Source of the DNA: Gnetum montanum
Taxonomy: Eukaryota > Streptophyta > Gnetopsida > Gnetales > Gnetaceae
Reading direction: 5' to 3'
Length of the DNA stretch: 64,000 nucleotides
Assembly (NCBI GenBank): GCA_015680685.1
Contig: MNCI01008409.1
Coordinates: forward strand, 44,516-108,515
The notes beneath the pieces were generated by a model. It made no database searches. It saw only the letters and a list, made by a program, of their open reading frames with translations, and was not told the origin of the DNA. Positions 22,680 to 34,234 of this stretch are shown in pieces. Position numbers and translations under genes: made by a program. Positions within the stretch are counted from its first letter, which is position 1, and each line of letters starts with the position of its first letter.

Positions 22680-23902
22680 ATTTTCATTTTCTTTGCATTT
22701 CCATCATTTCTTTCTTGGCATATTCTTTTGATTTTTTCTTTGCATATGATTCTAATTAATCATTATGGTATTTTGAGTTACTAGGTGTTGGGTCATCAAA
22801 GAACCATTGGAAAATAATGTTAGTATAATGCTTTATATAATATTTCTTTTTACTATTGCATAAAATCTCTTTTATACTATATATTTCAATAATGGTATGA
22901 TTCTTCCTAGTTTTTTTTCAAGGTTTTAGTTTCTTTAGTTATGTTGGATTATGAAGCATGAGATTTGTGCTAACTTATCATGTAATCATCATGATCATGT
23001 GAGTGTAGGATAGGTGATGTTGGAGAATGGTTAGCCATAATCACTAGGTGACCTTGGAAAACCCCATTTTCCCTCTCATAAGCCCTAGCCCTCAAGTGTG
23101 ATGATCCATGGCTACCTTGTGAACCATGGGGTGAAGTGTGTTCATCTCCATTTGAGAACCCTTAGCCACTCAGGAGACCTGCTATGATGTTGTCAAATTG
23201 TAATCAAAGGAACATACACGAGGGTTGAACTACACCATGGGAAAAGTTCTAAAAGGACCGTGTTATTTGAAAATGCAACTAATTGGCCAAACTCGTGTTA
23301 GAGTTCCTACCTTAAGAATGAAGTACACCATGATCAAAGTTTCCTCAGAAAAAAAAAGAAAAAAAAAGAAGAATGAGGATTGTGTTCATTGGTACTGTAA
23401 TAAGTTATTGAGTGTGATGGGGTTCAGCAGCTATCCTCACCCTAGCCTCCATTTTCCCTTTTGAACCTATTTTTCCAAAATTAAAAAAAATTCCCAAGGA
23501 AAAATCTGAAAGTTGTGGCTAGACATGATCTAACGTGAGCCTATCCTCATTAAATTTAGTATGGGTCTTATGCTCAAAGTAGTCCACATGCTTTTGACTT
23601 TTACCTTGTAAAATGATTGAGAAAGTGATCTTAGTTATATTTTAATTAGATATATAGATCTATGTAGTTAAAATAATAATTTATATATTTTGACTTTAAT
23701 TAAATAAGATAGTGTGGTTTGGGTTGCCCACATTTAGTTCTCTCTTAATTATATGGTTATTTTAATCATGTTTAGATTAGTATAGTTTGTTTTGAAATTT
23801 TAATTTGTCTATATTTTATGATGTTTTTTTCTTTAATTTTTTATCTGTTGCATTTCCATTTAAAATTTTGTGGTTTTGCTATCTTTGCACTTGCATGCAA
23901 TT
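22680..23902 (+). other. Element E 3' untranslated region, resumed
   Basis: Continuation of E after the gttgc duplication, leading to its polypurine tract. AT-rich, with an A-rich run at 23347-23370. The only open frame (23225-23464) has no resemblance to a known family. Confidence 0.6.
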
Positions 23903-23915
23903 AAAAGTTTGGGGG
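23903..23915 (+). promoter_or_regulatory. Element E polypurine tract
   Basis: AAAAGTTTGGGGG, then a few bases, precedes the start of the right LTR (TGAGGTCAACC). This fixes E on the plus strand. Confidence 0.75.
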
Positions 23916-23923
23916 CTAAGTAT

Positions 23924-24827
23924 TGAGGTCAACCTTGCCCATGGTAGGCACGGGCCATGATTAATAGTTTTGATTCCAAAAAAATATATATATACATTGC
24001 CAAACTTCATAGTCTCTATATAATTTTAAAATTATTTCAATAGTCCCCAAAAGGATTATAGTTGTGGCATATTAGCTACACTAGCGAAGAAAAGTTTAGA
24101 AAAAAATAAAATAAAAGAAAGAAAAAATCCATATCTATTAATATTTTTAAAATTGAAATAAAAAAAATGTCTAAATATTTTTGAATCCAAAACTTTAACT
24201 TCATTACTATATGAGTTAGACATTATTAAACTAAAATTTTATTGAAGGGAATTCTTTTTAATTTATAACAAACCAAAGATTCTTACCGTTAAGATAACAC
24301 CTCATTATAAAACAAATCATTCAATTTTCATATAACATTATTGAATCATACCCTCATTCAAACGGAAGGAACATGTGCATGATGGCCATTTCTATCTCAC
24401 ACATGTGGCATGAGATAAGTGCATGGAACAAGTGTCACTACATCTACCATCATCATATAAATGAAAAACAGAAATACAAAAGCAAACTCAGGCATCTACA
24501 CTACTATGGTGGGAGTTTAGTAAAAGTAAAACTTGACTGTAATTGGGTACCCAAAACCAAAATTAGATCGCAGCACCTACTACACCTACACCCTCAATTC
24601 TGTGCGATGTCTAGCTAAAATGCCACAATCCTAGTGTTTCGTACATCTTTCAATGACATAATCATGACGATGGTTTTTTTTTTGGTGTACTAAAATGAAA
24701 CATTACTATTTTCTTTCTTCTTTGTTGAATGATTTGCACAAATCTCTAATTAAGAGCTATAATACTATTGTTTGCTTTTTCCTAATGGATCTTAGTGACT
24801 CCTACTTTCAAATAAATTAATGTTATA
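23924..24827 (+). repeat. Element E 3' LTR, piece 1
   Basis: Aligns with 3087-3975 of the 5' LTR: 'cctcattataaaacaaatcattcaat', 'ggtacccaaa' and 'gtgcgatgtc'. It is interrupted by element F at the ttata duplication. Confidence 0.88.
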
Positions 24828-25408
24828 TGTAACAACACTGCCTCGACGTTGTCCAGCACCTCAAGGAATTCACTAAGATCCAATGGATTTGGGGTAGAAG
24901 ACCTAGGAAATATGACTTTAACAAACAAGCATCCCAAGAAAGAGTGTAAGCAACAACAAAATTTCTTAATATATGCATGGGAATGCACCTCAAGGAGGAT
25001 AACTAACTCCAAATGAGGACCTTATAAACAAACACATAAGTGACCCTATAGACAACATCGGTGGAAGGGGAAACGATGCATCTACAAGGGGTGGTGCCTC
25101 ATCCCTAGAACCCTCACACTCTGGTACAAGGTGTGGCTGGGCACCGTACTAGAAGTATCCAACCTTGGCTACCTACATATCAATGACCATCGTAGAATTA
25201 GGGCCATGTAGTTCTTCAAGTGAGGGTAGTATGAAGAGAACTTAGAGAGAGTTGCAACAAGAGGTTGTCCTACTGCTGACTTGGTACTGCCAAGTGGAGA
25301 TGGGTTTTCTAGCACTTGAGAGCCACCCAAGGGTGTCTTAGAGTGTTTTATGGATCCTAAACCATGGGGAGAGCCTAGGAGAACCACCACCTTGGGACAT
25401 CTCTCATA
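24828..25408 (-). repeat. Element F 3' LTR (left copy)
   Basis: TGTAACAACACTGCCTCGAC at the start, 'cttgggacatctctcata' at the end. It matches 29028-29610 and the split LTR of G (59405-61038). The terminal CA has become TA. Confidence 0.88.
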
Positions 25409-25423
25409 ATCCTTCCCCACACA
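25409..25423 (-). promoter_or_regulatory. Element F polypurine tract
   Basis: On the element strand GTGTGGGGAAGGAT lies against the LTR. G has the related GAGGGAGGAT in the same place. This sets the minus orientation. Confidence 0.65.
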
Positions 25424-28400
25424 AAAGAAGTGACATCCTCGGAGTAGAGCCTAGGATGACTTCGAGAATACACTTCAAGTATGGGTTTGGAAATCTATCA
25501 ACTTCGAGGAACCCATCAACTCAATTGATGCTAGGCTTGAAGGAAGATATCAACCCCAACACTTGATATGTCCTTTCATCCAATGCCTTGCATGAAACAC
25601 AAAGGGCACTTGGAGGAATTCCCAAAGACTTTCCCAACTCTATGACAAGTGGGAGTAGTCCAACCCAAAGGGCCAATGTCTCTAAGGCATCCCCTAGATC
25701 TATCCCTTATAAGGTCTAGAGACTTATCTTCTTGCATAGACCCATACCTATGCAAGAAGACATCTCTTCTTCCACAATTCTAGAAAAGTTCCTTTGTGAA
25801 TGGAATCTTAGCACCCATTGATTTTTTTAATCATCAATTTTGAGGGTTCACTAGGGCCACTACCCATGGTGATGGACTTGGGAACATCAAATTAAGAAGG
25901 AGAACATGCTCCAAAAGAGCCATGTCTCCGTAAGAAACTCACACTTGTTAGAACTGCACATTTTGCTACTTGCATCTAGATCCATGGGGTCTCACCAGTG
26001 TAACCATTTAAGCACAAAATCCACATGTCTGTATCATGCACATTTTTTTCCATCATGTCTATTAAGGCTAGTATGAAGGGATTCGAGCATGTTCTCCCTT
26101 CAAAATAAGGTACAAGGGAAGATGTTTTGAGCTTGACTTTGTCTTTTGCAAACACACCAGCATCGTATTCCTGATTTCATCATCTAACACTATTCCCTTG
26201 CTACAATAAGAGAGAAGATCCAAAATTTGTTTGGAAAACTTCTCCAAGAGGCTATCAGAACATACAAGTCCAAACTATCATCAACAACCTTTGCAATTGT
26301 CCAACATCAAGAATGCCAACTCGAATGTTAGAACAAGTAAAGGATATGTTGAGAAGCCACCCCCAAGACACTCCTCCATACATAAGTCTCATGTCAACCA
26401 CTACCACATCATTGAGTGCAACCATAATGTCCCATACACGGGAAAGGATTAACTATACTTGCAACTTACAAGCTATCCTTCCCACTTCGAGATATGGAAC
26501 ATGCACCATTTTCTAAACACTTGGTCTAGGAAAGAATATAGAGTTACCTTCGAGGGCAACCATAGTCATGAATTCTTAAAGGAACATCAAGGTTCCTAGG
26601 ATCTAAAGTTTCCCACCATATCAAGAATGACCGCAACTCTTGATCAACACCTTTCATTAGATTTTTGAACTTGAAGGAAGGATCCTCTTTGGGAGGTTTG
26701 TTCCATAGGCAAGTACAATAGTCCAGCTGCACCTTACCCATGATACACACCCAAGTAGTCCACATCACCAATAGAACTATATCATCAAACTATTACTAGC
26801 AGAGGGAAGACATGGATTTGCAAGTCTTACCCACATTCGATTCCACCTTAAGAACAATTTGAGAAGCGAGAGAGTTCATCCCTTAAAAATTTGACCAAGA
26901 AGGGTTTCTATTTCATCCTAGGAGATTTGGGCTTTCATTTCATGCATCCCAGTCCAACCTATTTACATCAATTGTGGTGCACAATGCTGCACCACTGCCT
27001 ATTACCATTCAGCCCAAACAACAAATGCAAGTCAATAAGAACATTTTGCCCATAGGAGGACTAGGTTCTCAAGCTAGTTTTATAAAGAATGGGCTTCACC
27101 AACATCAACTACAAACTCAAAATAGTACATGATTCATCCTCGAATGATTGAATAATGAAGCATACCAATTGAGTATCCACCACCTACCACAGTGGGGCCT
27201 CAAGACATTAGCCACTCCTAGGCCATCAGTATCTGGCATGGCCAAGGATACCATTTTATGCCATCTACCAACCCAATATCTGTAGGGTTTAGGATGGATC
27301 ACCAACCTCTATTAGTGCTCACCCAGTACAAAGAGACAAAAAAATCATGATGTACCTATTGTTTCATCACATCCAAGGTACTAATAAATCTGCAACCCAA
27401 TGTTGGGATTCTGGGGCCAAATAACCAATTCATGAAGGCCTTAAGAGCACACATCTTCCCTGTAGACATAGTGCTCATAGAATCAACTGAGGTCACCACT
27501 AGCTGCATCTTTGTACCTGTGCACCCTGTAAAGACTAAGATAATAGCTCAGAAACATAGAAGTTAGTAGGAACATGATCAGCACATCAGCCTCATATACA
27601 ACCATCAAGCATGATCATATAATAGAGAAATATCATTCTTGCAACATCATAATGAGCAAGACCTCAGCAACATGCATAGAGATCAATCATGCAAAATATT
27701 GATGGATCAAATAGATACACTCACACAAAAGAATTCATCATGAGGCACACCTAGAGAGAGCTAGAATACTCTCAAAATTTCAAGATTCATATACAACAAA
27801 CATTCCTAGCCACTGACACTGGTTCCAACCAGGATCAAAATCTCAACACATTCATAAGAGGCATGGCAATAAGGAATCATTATCTCAACTCAGAAATAAG
27901 GTGGAAGACCAAGGTCTAGCTTACAACAGGTCTCCATAAAACCAATTCTTGCTACGATGAGCAACATCAAGGAGGATGCATCCACAAGAAAGGCTCTCAT
28001 CAAAGGAGGTTAGGTCTCAACAAGAACCAACAATAGGATGACTCACACTAGAAATCAAAGTGCCCAAAGAAGTTCCACCAATCAAAAGAGTGATGCCACA
28101 AACCTAAGAGCAATACAACCAGTTCAAACAAGGGAGCATAACTCACGAAGGATTAGCAATAAGGGCAATCAAGCCTCAAGCACAAAAATTTGTCAAAACA
28201 AGACAACAAACATTTGGATTTGGGATGGCACAAATGGCATCATAATGCATCCTCAACAATCCCAATAACCAATGATCACACCACATAGAACACAAAGCCT
28301 TTCGTTATAAATGATAAACATGATGAAAGCAACACTCGAGCAGAATTTGAAAATGCAACAAAGAAGGCACACATACATAACTAGAAAAACATACAATCAC

Positions 28401-29015
28401 AAACATAAACATATAAAGTCTACTGGAAATGGTCTTAATCCACCCAAAATAAGGCTCACCAAAAGCACGTGTCCAAAGGCCCTCCATCCTAAGGTACCTG
28501 GGAACCAACATATCCCAATTTGTAATTCCCATACTCACTATATCTAGGGCGAGTGGGAGTGCAAGGATATTGCATCCTGCACAATTCAATCAATGCCATC
28601 TCGATACATGTCATCTGGGTGGAAATTGAAGCAAAGACTAGGTTTGATTCATCCCAAATGAATCACTAGAAACTAGAGATAAGAGCTCCTCAAGCAACAA
28701 TGATTTATGAGTTACTAGTAGAACTCTCCTCTACGATATCAAGTAAAACCACAACTGGTCGAACGACAAGTAAACAAGTGGAGAACAATACCACAACACA
28801 ATCATATACATTCTCAAGAAGAACAACATACATCAATTGCTTACAATGTAACATTGGTCCCTTTATGAAGAGCATAAGGCAACTCTTCAAAGAATACATA
28901 AGGATATGATCCTAGATCACCTAGGTATCAATCTGAAGGGACCATTAATAGAACAATCTCAATGGAGTAACACAACAAAAAAAACATGCATATTGCAACA
29001 TGATTTCAAAAATTC
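25424..29015 (-). other. Element F internal region, no coding sequence recognised
   Basis: 3.6 kb of A-rich plus-strand sequence with only short open frames on both strands and no motif of Gag, protease, RT, RNase H or integrase. Parts align with G, for example 'cctcaagacattagccactcctaggccat' near 27195 against 'cctcaagccattggccgctcctaggccat' near 63533. So the region is a conserved part of the family rather than random filler. Confidence 0.7.
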
Positions 29016-29025
29016 TCTAAAACCA
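29016..29025 (-). promoter_or_regulatory. Element F primer-binding site (initiator tRNA-Met-like)
   Basis: On the element strand TGGTTTTAGAGA begins two bases after the LTR. It matches the common plant site TGGTATCAGAGC at 9 of 12 positions. Confidence 0.5.
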
Positions 29026-29027
29026 TA

Positions 29028-29610
29028 TGTAACAACATTGCCTCGACATTGTTTGATACCCCAAGGAATTCAATAAGATCCAATGGATCTAGGGTAGAAG
29101 ACTTGGGAAATATGCCTTTAACAAACAAGCATCCCATGAAAGAATGCAAGTAGAAACAAAGCTTCTTAATATATGTATGGGAATGCACCTCAAGGAGGAT
29201 AACTAACTTCAAACAAGGGCCTTGCAAACAGGCACATAAGCAACCCTGTAGACAACATTGATGGAAGGGGAAATGATGCATCTACAAGGGGTGGCACCTC
29301 ACCCCTAGGACCCTCACACTCTAGTACAAGGTGTGGCTTGGCACCACACTAGGATTATCCAATCTTGGCCTCCTACATATCTATGACTACCATAGAATCA
29401 GAGCCATATAGTTCTCCAAATGAGGATAGTATGAAGAGAACTTAGAGAGAGAGTTGCAATTCAAGGGTATCCTACTGCTGACTTCATATTGCAAAGCTAG
29501 GATATGTTTTCTAACACTTGAAAGTCATCCAAGGATGTCTCAGAGTGTTCCATGGCCCCCGAAGCATGGGGAGAGCCCAGGAAAACCACCACCTTGGGAC
29601 ATATCTCACA
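29028..29610 (-). repeat. Element F 5' LTR (right copy)
   Basis: TGTAACAACATTGCCTCGAC to 'cttgggacatatctcaca'. About 85-90% similar by eye to the left copy, with the length differing by 2 bp. Confidence 0.88.
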
Positions 29611-29615
29611 CTGTA

Positions 29616-30027
29616 ATTCTATTTTTTAACTTTGTCATTGATTGACAAATTACAACAACTTCATTTCACATTATCTTAGTATCATTTGCCATCTTTATTA
29701 ACTTATCTTGTATTATTTTAATGGGTTAGAAGGACAAGCCATCTCAAAACTTCCTATGCCACAGGGATGTTACATGCTCAATGTGGTGGCAGAGATAACT
29801 GTCGATGGTGGGGATGTTAGTGAATGTTGTAGTGGAAAATGTGGGCATTCATGATAGTAATGGTGATGGTAGTTACAATAGAATGTGGGTGTGAGTTAGC
29901 GGGTAGTTACATAAGTTAGTGGCAGTGGTGGCTACGGTTACCATGGTAGGAACGTGATGGGCACTTAAAATAGCCTCAACAACCACAAATGGGGGGTAGC
30001 AATGGTCTTCAAAAATAGGATGGTGGG
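29616..30027 (+). repeat. Element E 3' LTR, piece 2
   Basis: Aligns with about 3994-4425 of the E 5' LTR ('attgacaaattacaacaacttcattt', 'tgggttag.aggacaagccatct'). It ends with gtggg, the left duplication of element H. Confidence 0.87.
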
Positions 30028-30085
30028 TGATGGGACTCGATATCACATGGGCCACGATATCTATGCAATATTACGTCATCCCTCA

Positions 30086-30109
30086 CGATATCGCGTACGC
30101 GATATCGTT
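30086..30109. promoter_or_regulatory. Perfect 24-bp U3 palindrome upstream of TATA
   Basis: The core GATATCGCGTACGCGATATC is self-complementary and extends two bases each side (AC...GT). It lies about 12 bp before the TATA-box region of the H 5' LTR. The 3' LTR has the same element with one C-to-T change (33462-33485). Confidence 0.85.
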
Positions 30110-30498
30110 GTGTGTCGCCAAGTCTATAAATAAGAAGCAGCTATCCCTTGTTTCTTATCCTAGGCCTAGATCATAGCAAAACTCTGGTAGTTTTACCTCT
30201 CTAGAGATAGAATAATTTCCATGTGCCTATAGTAGGAGCTCCAGAGTGAACGGATCTTTATTTGAGCAAATATTTTACCTGAACACAAGTTTGTGTACAA
30301 AAATAAAGATAAACTTCTTGGATAAACCTTGCAATGCATGGAATAGGCTAAATAGGACTTTATTTACTATTATTTATTGTTTTCCATTTAAATGCTTTAT
30401 TAGTTAGTTAATTCTCTCTCAACCCTTCTCCCATAGTTAAGTGCATTCAGTACGACTACTTTGAGCATGTGCGTTACGCTTGGTGATCCTAGTAACGG

Positions 30499-30528
30499 NN
30501 NNNNNNNNNNNNNNNNNNNNNNNNNNNN
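30499..30528. other. Assembly gap (30 N) in H 5' LTR
   Basis: The flanks (agtaacg and cttagttag) are about 83 bp apart in the 3' LTR of the same element (33869-33960). The 30-N run is therefore probably a placeholder, not a measured length. Confidence 0.8.
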
Positions 30529-30800
30529 CTTAGTTAGTTAGTTAAAGTTAGTCAATTAGTCTCTTCACCCTTCACCTCTTAGCATAGGAGATAAAACAGA
30601 AAAGACAAAAAAATCACATACCTGAGACTTACTTAACCATACAACCGTGAAAAATACAAGTAAGTCTGGAAAGACAACGAACGATTAACCTTAAGTGTTC
30701 CATAAGACGTGTAGGCACTTAGTCTATGGAGTTCGACTGGATCGCACATGTAACGCTCGTATTCATATGGTTGAGTGTAGGGATACCTCACCACTCATCA

Positions 30801-30820
30801 TTGGTGCTGTTGTCGGGGAC
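30801..30820 (+). promoter_or_regulatory. Element H primer-binding site (tRNA-Asp-like)
   Basis: TTGGTGCTGTTGTCGGGGA follows the LTR end CATCA directly, as in B and D. Confidence 0.82.
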
Positions 30821-30946
30821 TAAGTGTTTGTGCGCTAAGTAGAACATAGGAAATTATCCACATCATTGGGAGCTTAAAATAACCCTTAGGGTTAATTATA
30901 GGAAAAACTTATATAATAGTTAATTAGCACACCAAGTGAAATAACA

Positions 30947-32990
30947 ATGTCTTCTTCTTCTAACAAAAGCACTTCACCACGTAGGGATCATACAGGAAAT
31001 AGTCGGCAGTCTAATAGACATAACGAAAATCCGCCAAGTCCTTAGGAATTTAGTGTGGTGTACATTCATCATGATGAATATGTACCCAACTTTACTTTTT
31101 TCTTCCATCAAGACGAACAATTGCATTGGAGAGATTTAGAAGGTAACATTGTGTTACCTCCAAATAGAGTCACCCCCAACATGCTCCTTCGTGTCCTTGC
31201 AAAAATTGACATGTCGCAACTATACGCTGAGTACATTGCGTGTGATTACAACACAAGGAACTACCATCCCACAGAAGTACAACGTCAACAGGATGAGCGG
31301 TAGGAGAGTTATCACATATCGTTGGAGGGCAAAGGCCCCCGCAATGCTTCGCCCATCATAAGAGAAGTTAAGGATGGTTAACCTATCTCAATAGGTTCTC
31401 CACAAGATGATGTTCCCCCTCCTAATGATAGTGGGAAGGTGGGGTATCAGAACCTACGCTCTAGGATACACAACCCTTATTCTGATCCCCGTGAACTCCA
31501 ACTATTCACTAAGGGAACAAAAACACATGACAAGGACAGGCATTCTAATCGTCATCACGATCGGGGCCATAGCCACAGAAGAGAAGGTAAGAAACATCGT
31601 CATGGCAATGATTCTCCTTCTTCTTCTCCTTCATCACACCATTCACCCTCTCCTTCCACATTAGGGCGTAGCCACAAAGAACATAACAATGAGGATAGAG
31701 GTAGGCAAAATGAGAGACCTCGACGAGAGAGTTGAGAGGGAGGACAAAGGCATGAAAAAAGGGAAAGTAGGGAACAACGTAGACATCATAGACCTCATGA
31801 GAGAGATGATCATGACGAACCCCTACTTGCCACCTGAAGTATGCTAGACATCACGGAGGCTATGAGAATACCAACAAGGCATTAAAAAGATAGCCAGATC
31901 AAGCGCTTAGACATGAATAATACCCAATGGTTTGAGGGGGGATATAATGCTGATCCGAAAAATAATTTACAGGCATTCCATGATGCCTGCACCTTGCAGA
32001 ACATAGAAAATAAGTGGCAGAAATTAAAGTTGTTTCCTAGGACATTCATAAAGAAAGCAGAGAGTTGGTACTGGTCCTTAGAACTGGAAACCATTAGGAG
32101 ATGGAGTACGATATTAGAGTTGTTCAACAATAAATACCAAACGTACTCCAGAGTGTCTAACTTGCGTAACAAGATCCAAGGATGGAAGCAAGGTAATCAC
32201 GAACCCTTGGATTTGCCATGGGCCGATACTATGCATTGCTACATCATTGCCTGGGCCATGGTTATGCACAACGAGATCAACTTCGTCACCTTGTAGATGG
32301 GCTAAGACATGAAACCAGGAGAACCCTTGGGACTTATGCCTAAGGGAGATTATCTGAGCCTAAATCCCATGAAATTCATTGATTGTTGGAGCAAGTAGCT
32401 AAAGAAGAAGGGGAGCTACAGAAAAGAGAAAGCATGGAAGAATATAACCGCGATCCTTCCCTTTGAAAGAAGGGAGTAAGAGTCTGTGATGAAGAGGATG
32501 AGTCACCACTCAAGGAGTTGGTGAATAGAAAAACCTTGCTGCTTTAGATGTTAACAATGGAAGTGTCGGCTAAGGTAGATGAAATATGGAGCTCCTTAGA
32601 TAGTAAAATTGAAACTATCTTAAAAATCGTAGAGGAATGTAAGGAGGAACGAAGTAGTGGCCATGATAAGAAAAAGTGGAGAGATTCAGGTCATGCAGGT
32701 GACAATGGTAAGGGAAAAATTACTATCTCCAATGAGGTTGTGGATTCTAATACAGACAATAACAGTGGATGTGAGATCTGCCAATATGACTATCCTATGG
32801 GATGTTGCTAAATAATCTTACATCTACAAGAGTTTGGGGTGTATGCACTCAACCCGAGACTTAACAGACAGCAGGCACCTCGAAGGTTACCTTATCCCCA
32901 AGGTAACCCAAGGCAGTTCCACCAACCATTAACATATTATTCAAGTGGAACTCTGCCACAACCTATCGGGCAAGATCAGCAGTGGCAACA
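30947..32990 (+). pseudogene. Element H gag
   Basis: Starts ATG TCT TCT TCT TCT (MSSSSNKSTSP), matching the D start at 43204. The N-domain includes FFFHQDEQLHWRDLEGNIVLP (31095-31157). Then comes a His/Arg/Ser-rich stretch (RHSNRHHDRGHSHRREGKKH and a SPSSSPSSHHSPSPS run, 31539-31665). The capsid region has MNNTQWFEGGYNADPKNNLQ (31913-31970), FIKKAESWYWSLE and YQTYSRVSNLR; then a frameshift near 32212, KRESMEEYN and the zinc knuckle CEICQYDYPMGCC near 32770-32808, with His changed to Tyr. The Pro/Gln-rich tail is cut at the deletion near 33000. Stops occur at about 31045, 31303, 31735 and 31885. Confidence 0.88.
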
Positions 32991-33408
32991 CTCACACTCA
33001 CTAAGGCAAGGTATCAACTGCATTGAAATTCATTTACCCTTGCTAATACAAGACTGTGTTGTGTGTGCAGATGCTAATCATGCAACAACAAATTGGATCT
33101 AGAGGGAAAACTTAGAATGGATCGGTGCTGAAGCAACAAGATCGATGGCGCGCTTATGGATAGACAACGAAAGGTGCAATCTTGGTGTTGGCAGCAACAG
33201 ACTTCTTCTCTCTCTCTCTTTCTCAGCTGCTAAATAAGGCCTAATGTCAAATGTATAAAGTATTCACTCTTGTTGTTGTGAACACCAGTTTTGTTTGTCT
33301 TGTAATGATGATCCGTTCACATGTCATCCCATTAGTTCCATTTTGAGTCAATAATTCCATATCGTCCCAATATTTTATAAGGAACTCGAGGACGAGTTTT
33401 TATTTAGT
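32991..33408 (+). other. Element H 3' non-coding remnant
   Basis: Matches D 50793-51228 ('acttcttctctctctctc', 'gatccgttcacatgtcatccc', 'ggaactcgaggacgagtttt'). Confidence 0.75.
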
Positions 33409-33418
33409 CATGGGGGTA
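33409..33418 (+). promoter_or_regulatory. Element H polypurine tract
   Basis: CATGGGGGTA directly before TGATGGG, identical to that of A. Confidence 0.85.
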
Positions 33419-34229
33419 TGATGGGTCGCAATATCGCATGGGCAACGATAGTGCATCCCCGGCGATATCGCGTATGCGATATCGCGGTGCACCTCTAAGT
33501 CTATAAATAAGAAGCAGCTCTCCCTTGTTTCCTATCCTAAGCCTAGACTGTAGCAAAACTCTGGCAGTTTTACCTCTTTAGAAATAGAATAATTTCCATG
33601 TGTCCGCAGTAGGAGCTCCAGAGTGAACGAATTTTTATTTGAGCAAATATTGTACCTGAACATAAGTTTGTGTATGGAAATAAAGATAAACTTCTTGGAT
33701 AAACCTTGCAGTGCATGGAATAGGCTAAATAGGACTTTATTTACTATTATTTATTGTTTGCTGTTTAAATGCTTTATTAGTTAGTTAATTCTCTCTCAAC
33801 CCTTCTCCCATAGTTAAGTGCATTCAATACGACTGCTTTGAGCACGTGCATTACGCTTGGTGATCCCAGTAACGACTAGCATTTAGTAACCAAGGTTGCA
33901 TTGGTTCAGAGTGTGAACGGTAAGTGGGAATGGATGCTGCTGCTAGGTTAATTAAGGCTTAGTTAGTTAGTTAAAGTTAGTCAATTAGTCTCTTCATCCA
34001 ACTCCTCTTAGCATAGGAGATAAAACAAAAAAGACAAAAAAATCACATACCTCAGATTTACTTAACCATACAACCGTGACAAATACAAGTAAGTCTGGGA
34101 AGACAACGAATGATTAACTTTAAGTGTTCCATAAGGCGTGTAGGCACTTAGTCTGCGGAGTTCGACCGGATCGTGCGTGTAACGCTCGTATTTGTATGGT
34201 TGAGTGTAGGGGTACATCGCCACTCATCA
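33419..34229 (+). repeat. Element H 3' LTR (811 bp)
   Basis: TGATGGGTCGCAATATCGC to CGCCACTCATCA. Same layout as the 5' LTR: palindrome 33462-33485, TATA near 33500, AATAAAG near 33678, 'ttggtgatcccagtaacgactag' and 'gcatttagtaacc' near 33857-33890. Confidence 0.93.
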
Positions 34230-34234
34230 GTGGG

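Larger units (their letters stand above)
24828..29610 (-). mobile_element. Element F: LTR retrotransposon without recognisable coding region
   Basis: Two direct repeats of 581 and 583 bp enclose 3.6 kb. On the minus strand, a TGG-initiated primer-binding site and a GTGTGGGGAAGGAT polypurine tract lie in the expected places. The flanks ttata (24823-24827) and ctgta (29611-29615) are a 5-bp duplication that differs by two transitions; the uninterrupted E 5' LTR reads ctgta here. No Gag, protease, RT or integrase can be read in either strand of the interior, so F is non-autonomous or too decayed to tell. Element G is a second copy, similar along its internal region. Confidence 0.85.
30028..30800 (+). 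repeat. Element H 5' LTR
   Basis: TGATGGGACTCGATATCAC to CCACTCATCA. It carries the perfect palindrome described separately, a TATA box (tctataaataagaagc, about 95 bp in) and an AATAAAG near 30302. It includes a 30-N gap. Confidence 0.92.
30028..34229 (+). mobile_element. Element H: Gag-only deletion derivative nested in E 3' LTR
   Basis: Perfect duplications gtggg (30023-30027 and 34230-34234). LTRs start TGATGGG and end CACTCATCA. The primer-binding site, complete Gag start and 3' LTR are present, but from about 33000 the sequence jumps from late gag to the far 3' non-coding region (aaggcaaggtatcaact, D 50793). Protease, RT, RNase H, integrase and 1.5 kb of 3' sequence are missing relative to D. 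The breakpoints differ from those of A, so the two pol losses were independent. Confidence 0.92.
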
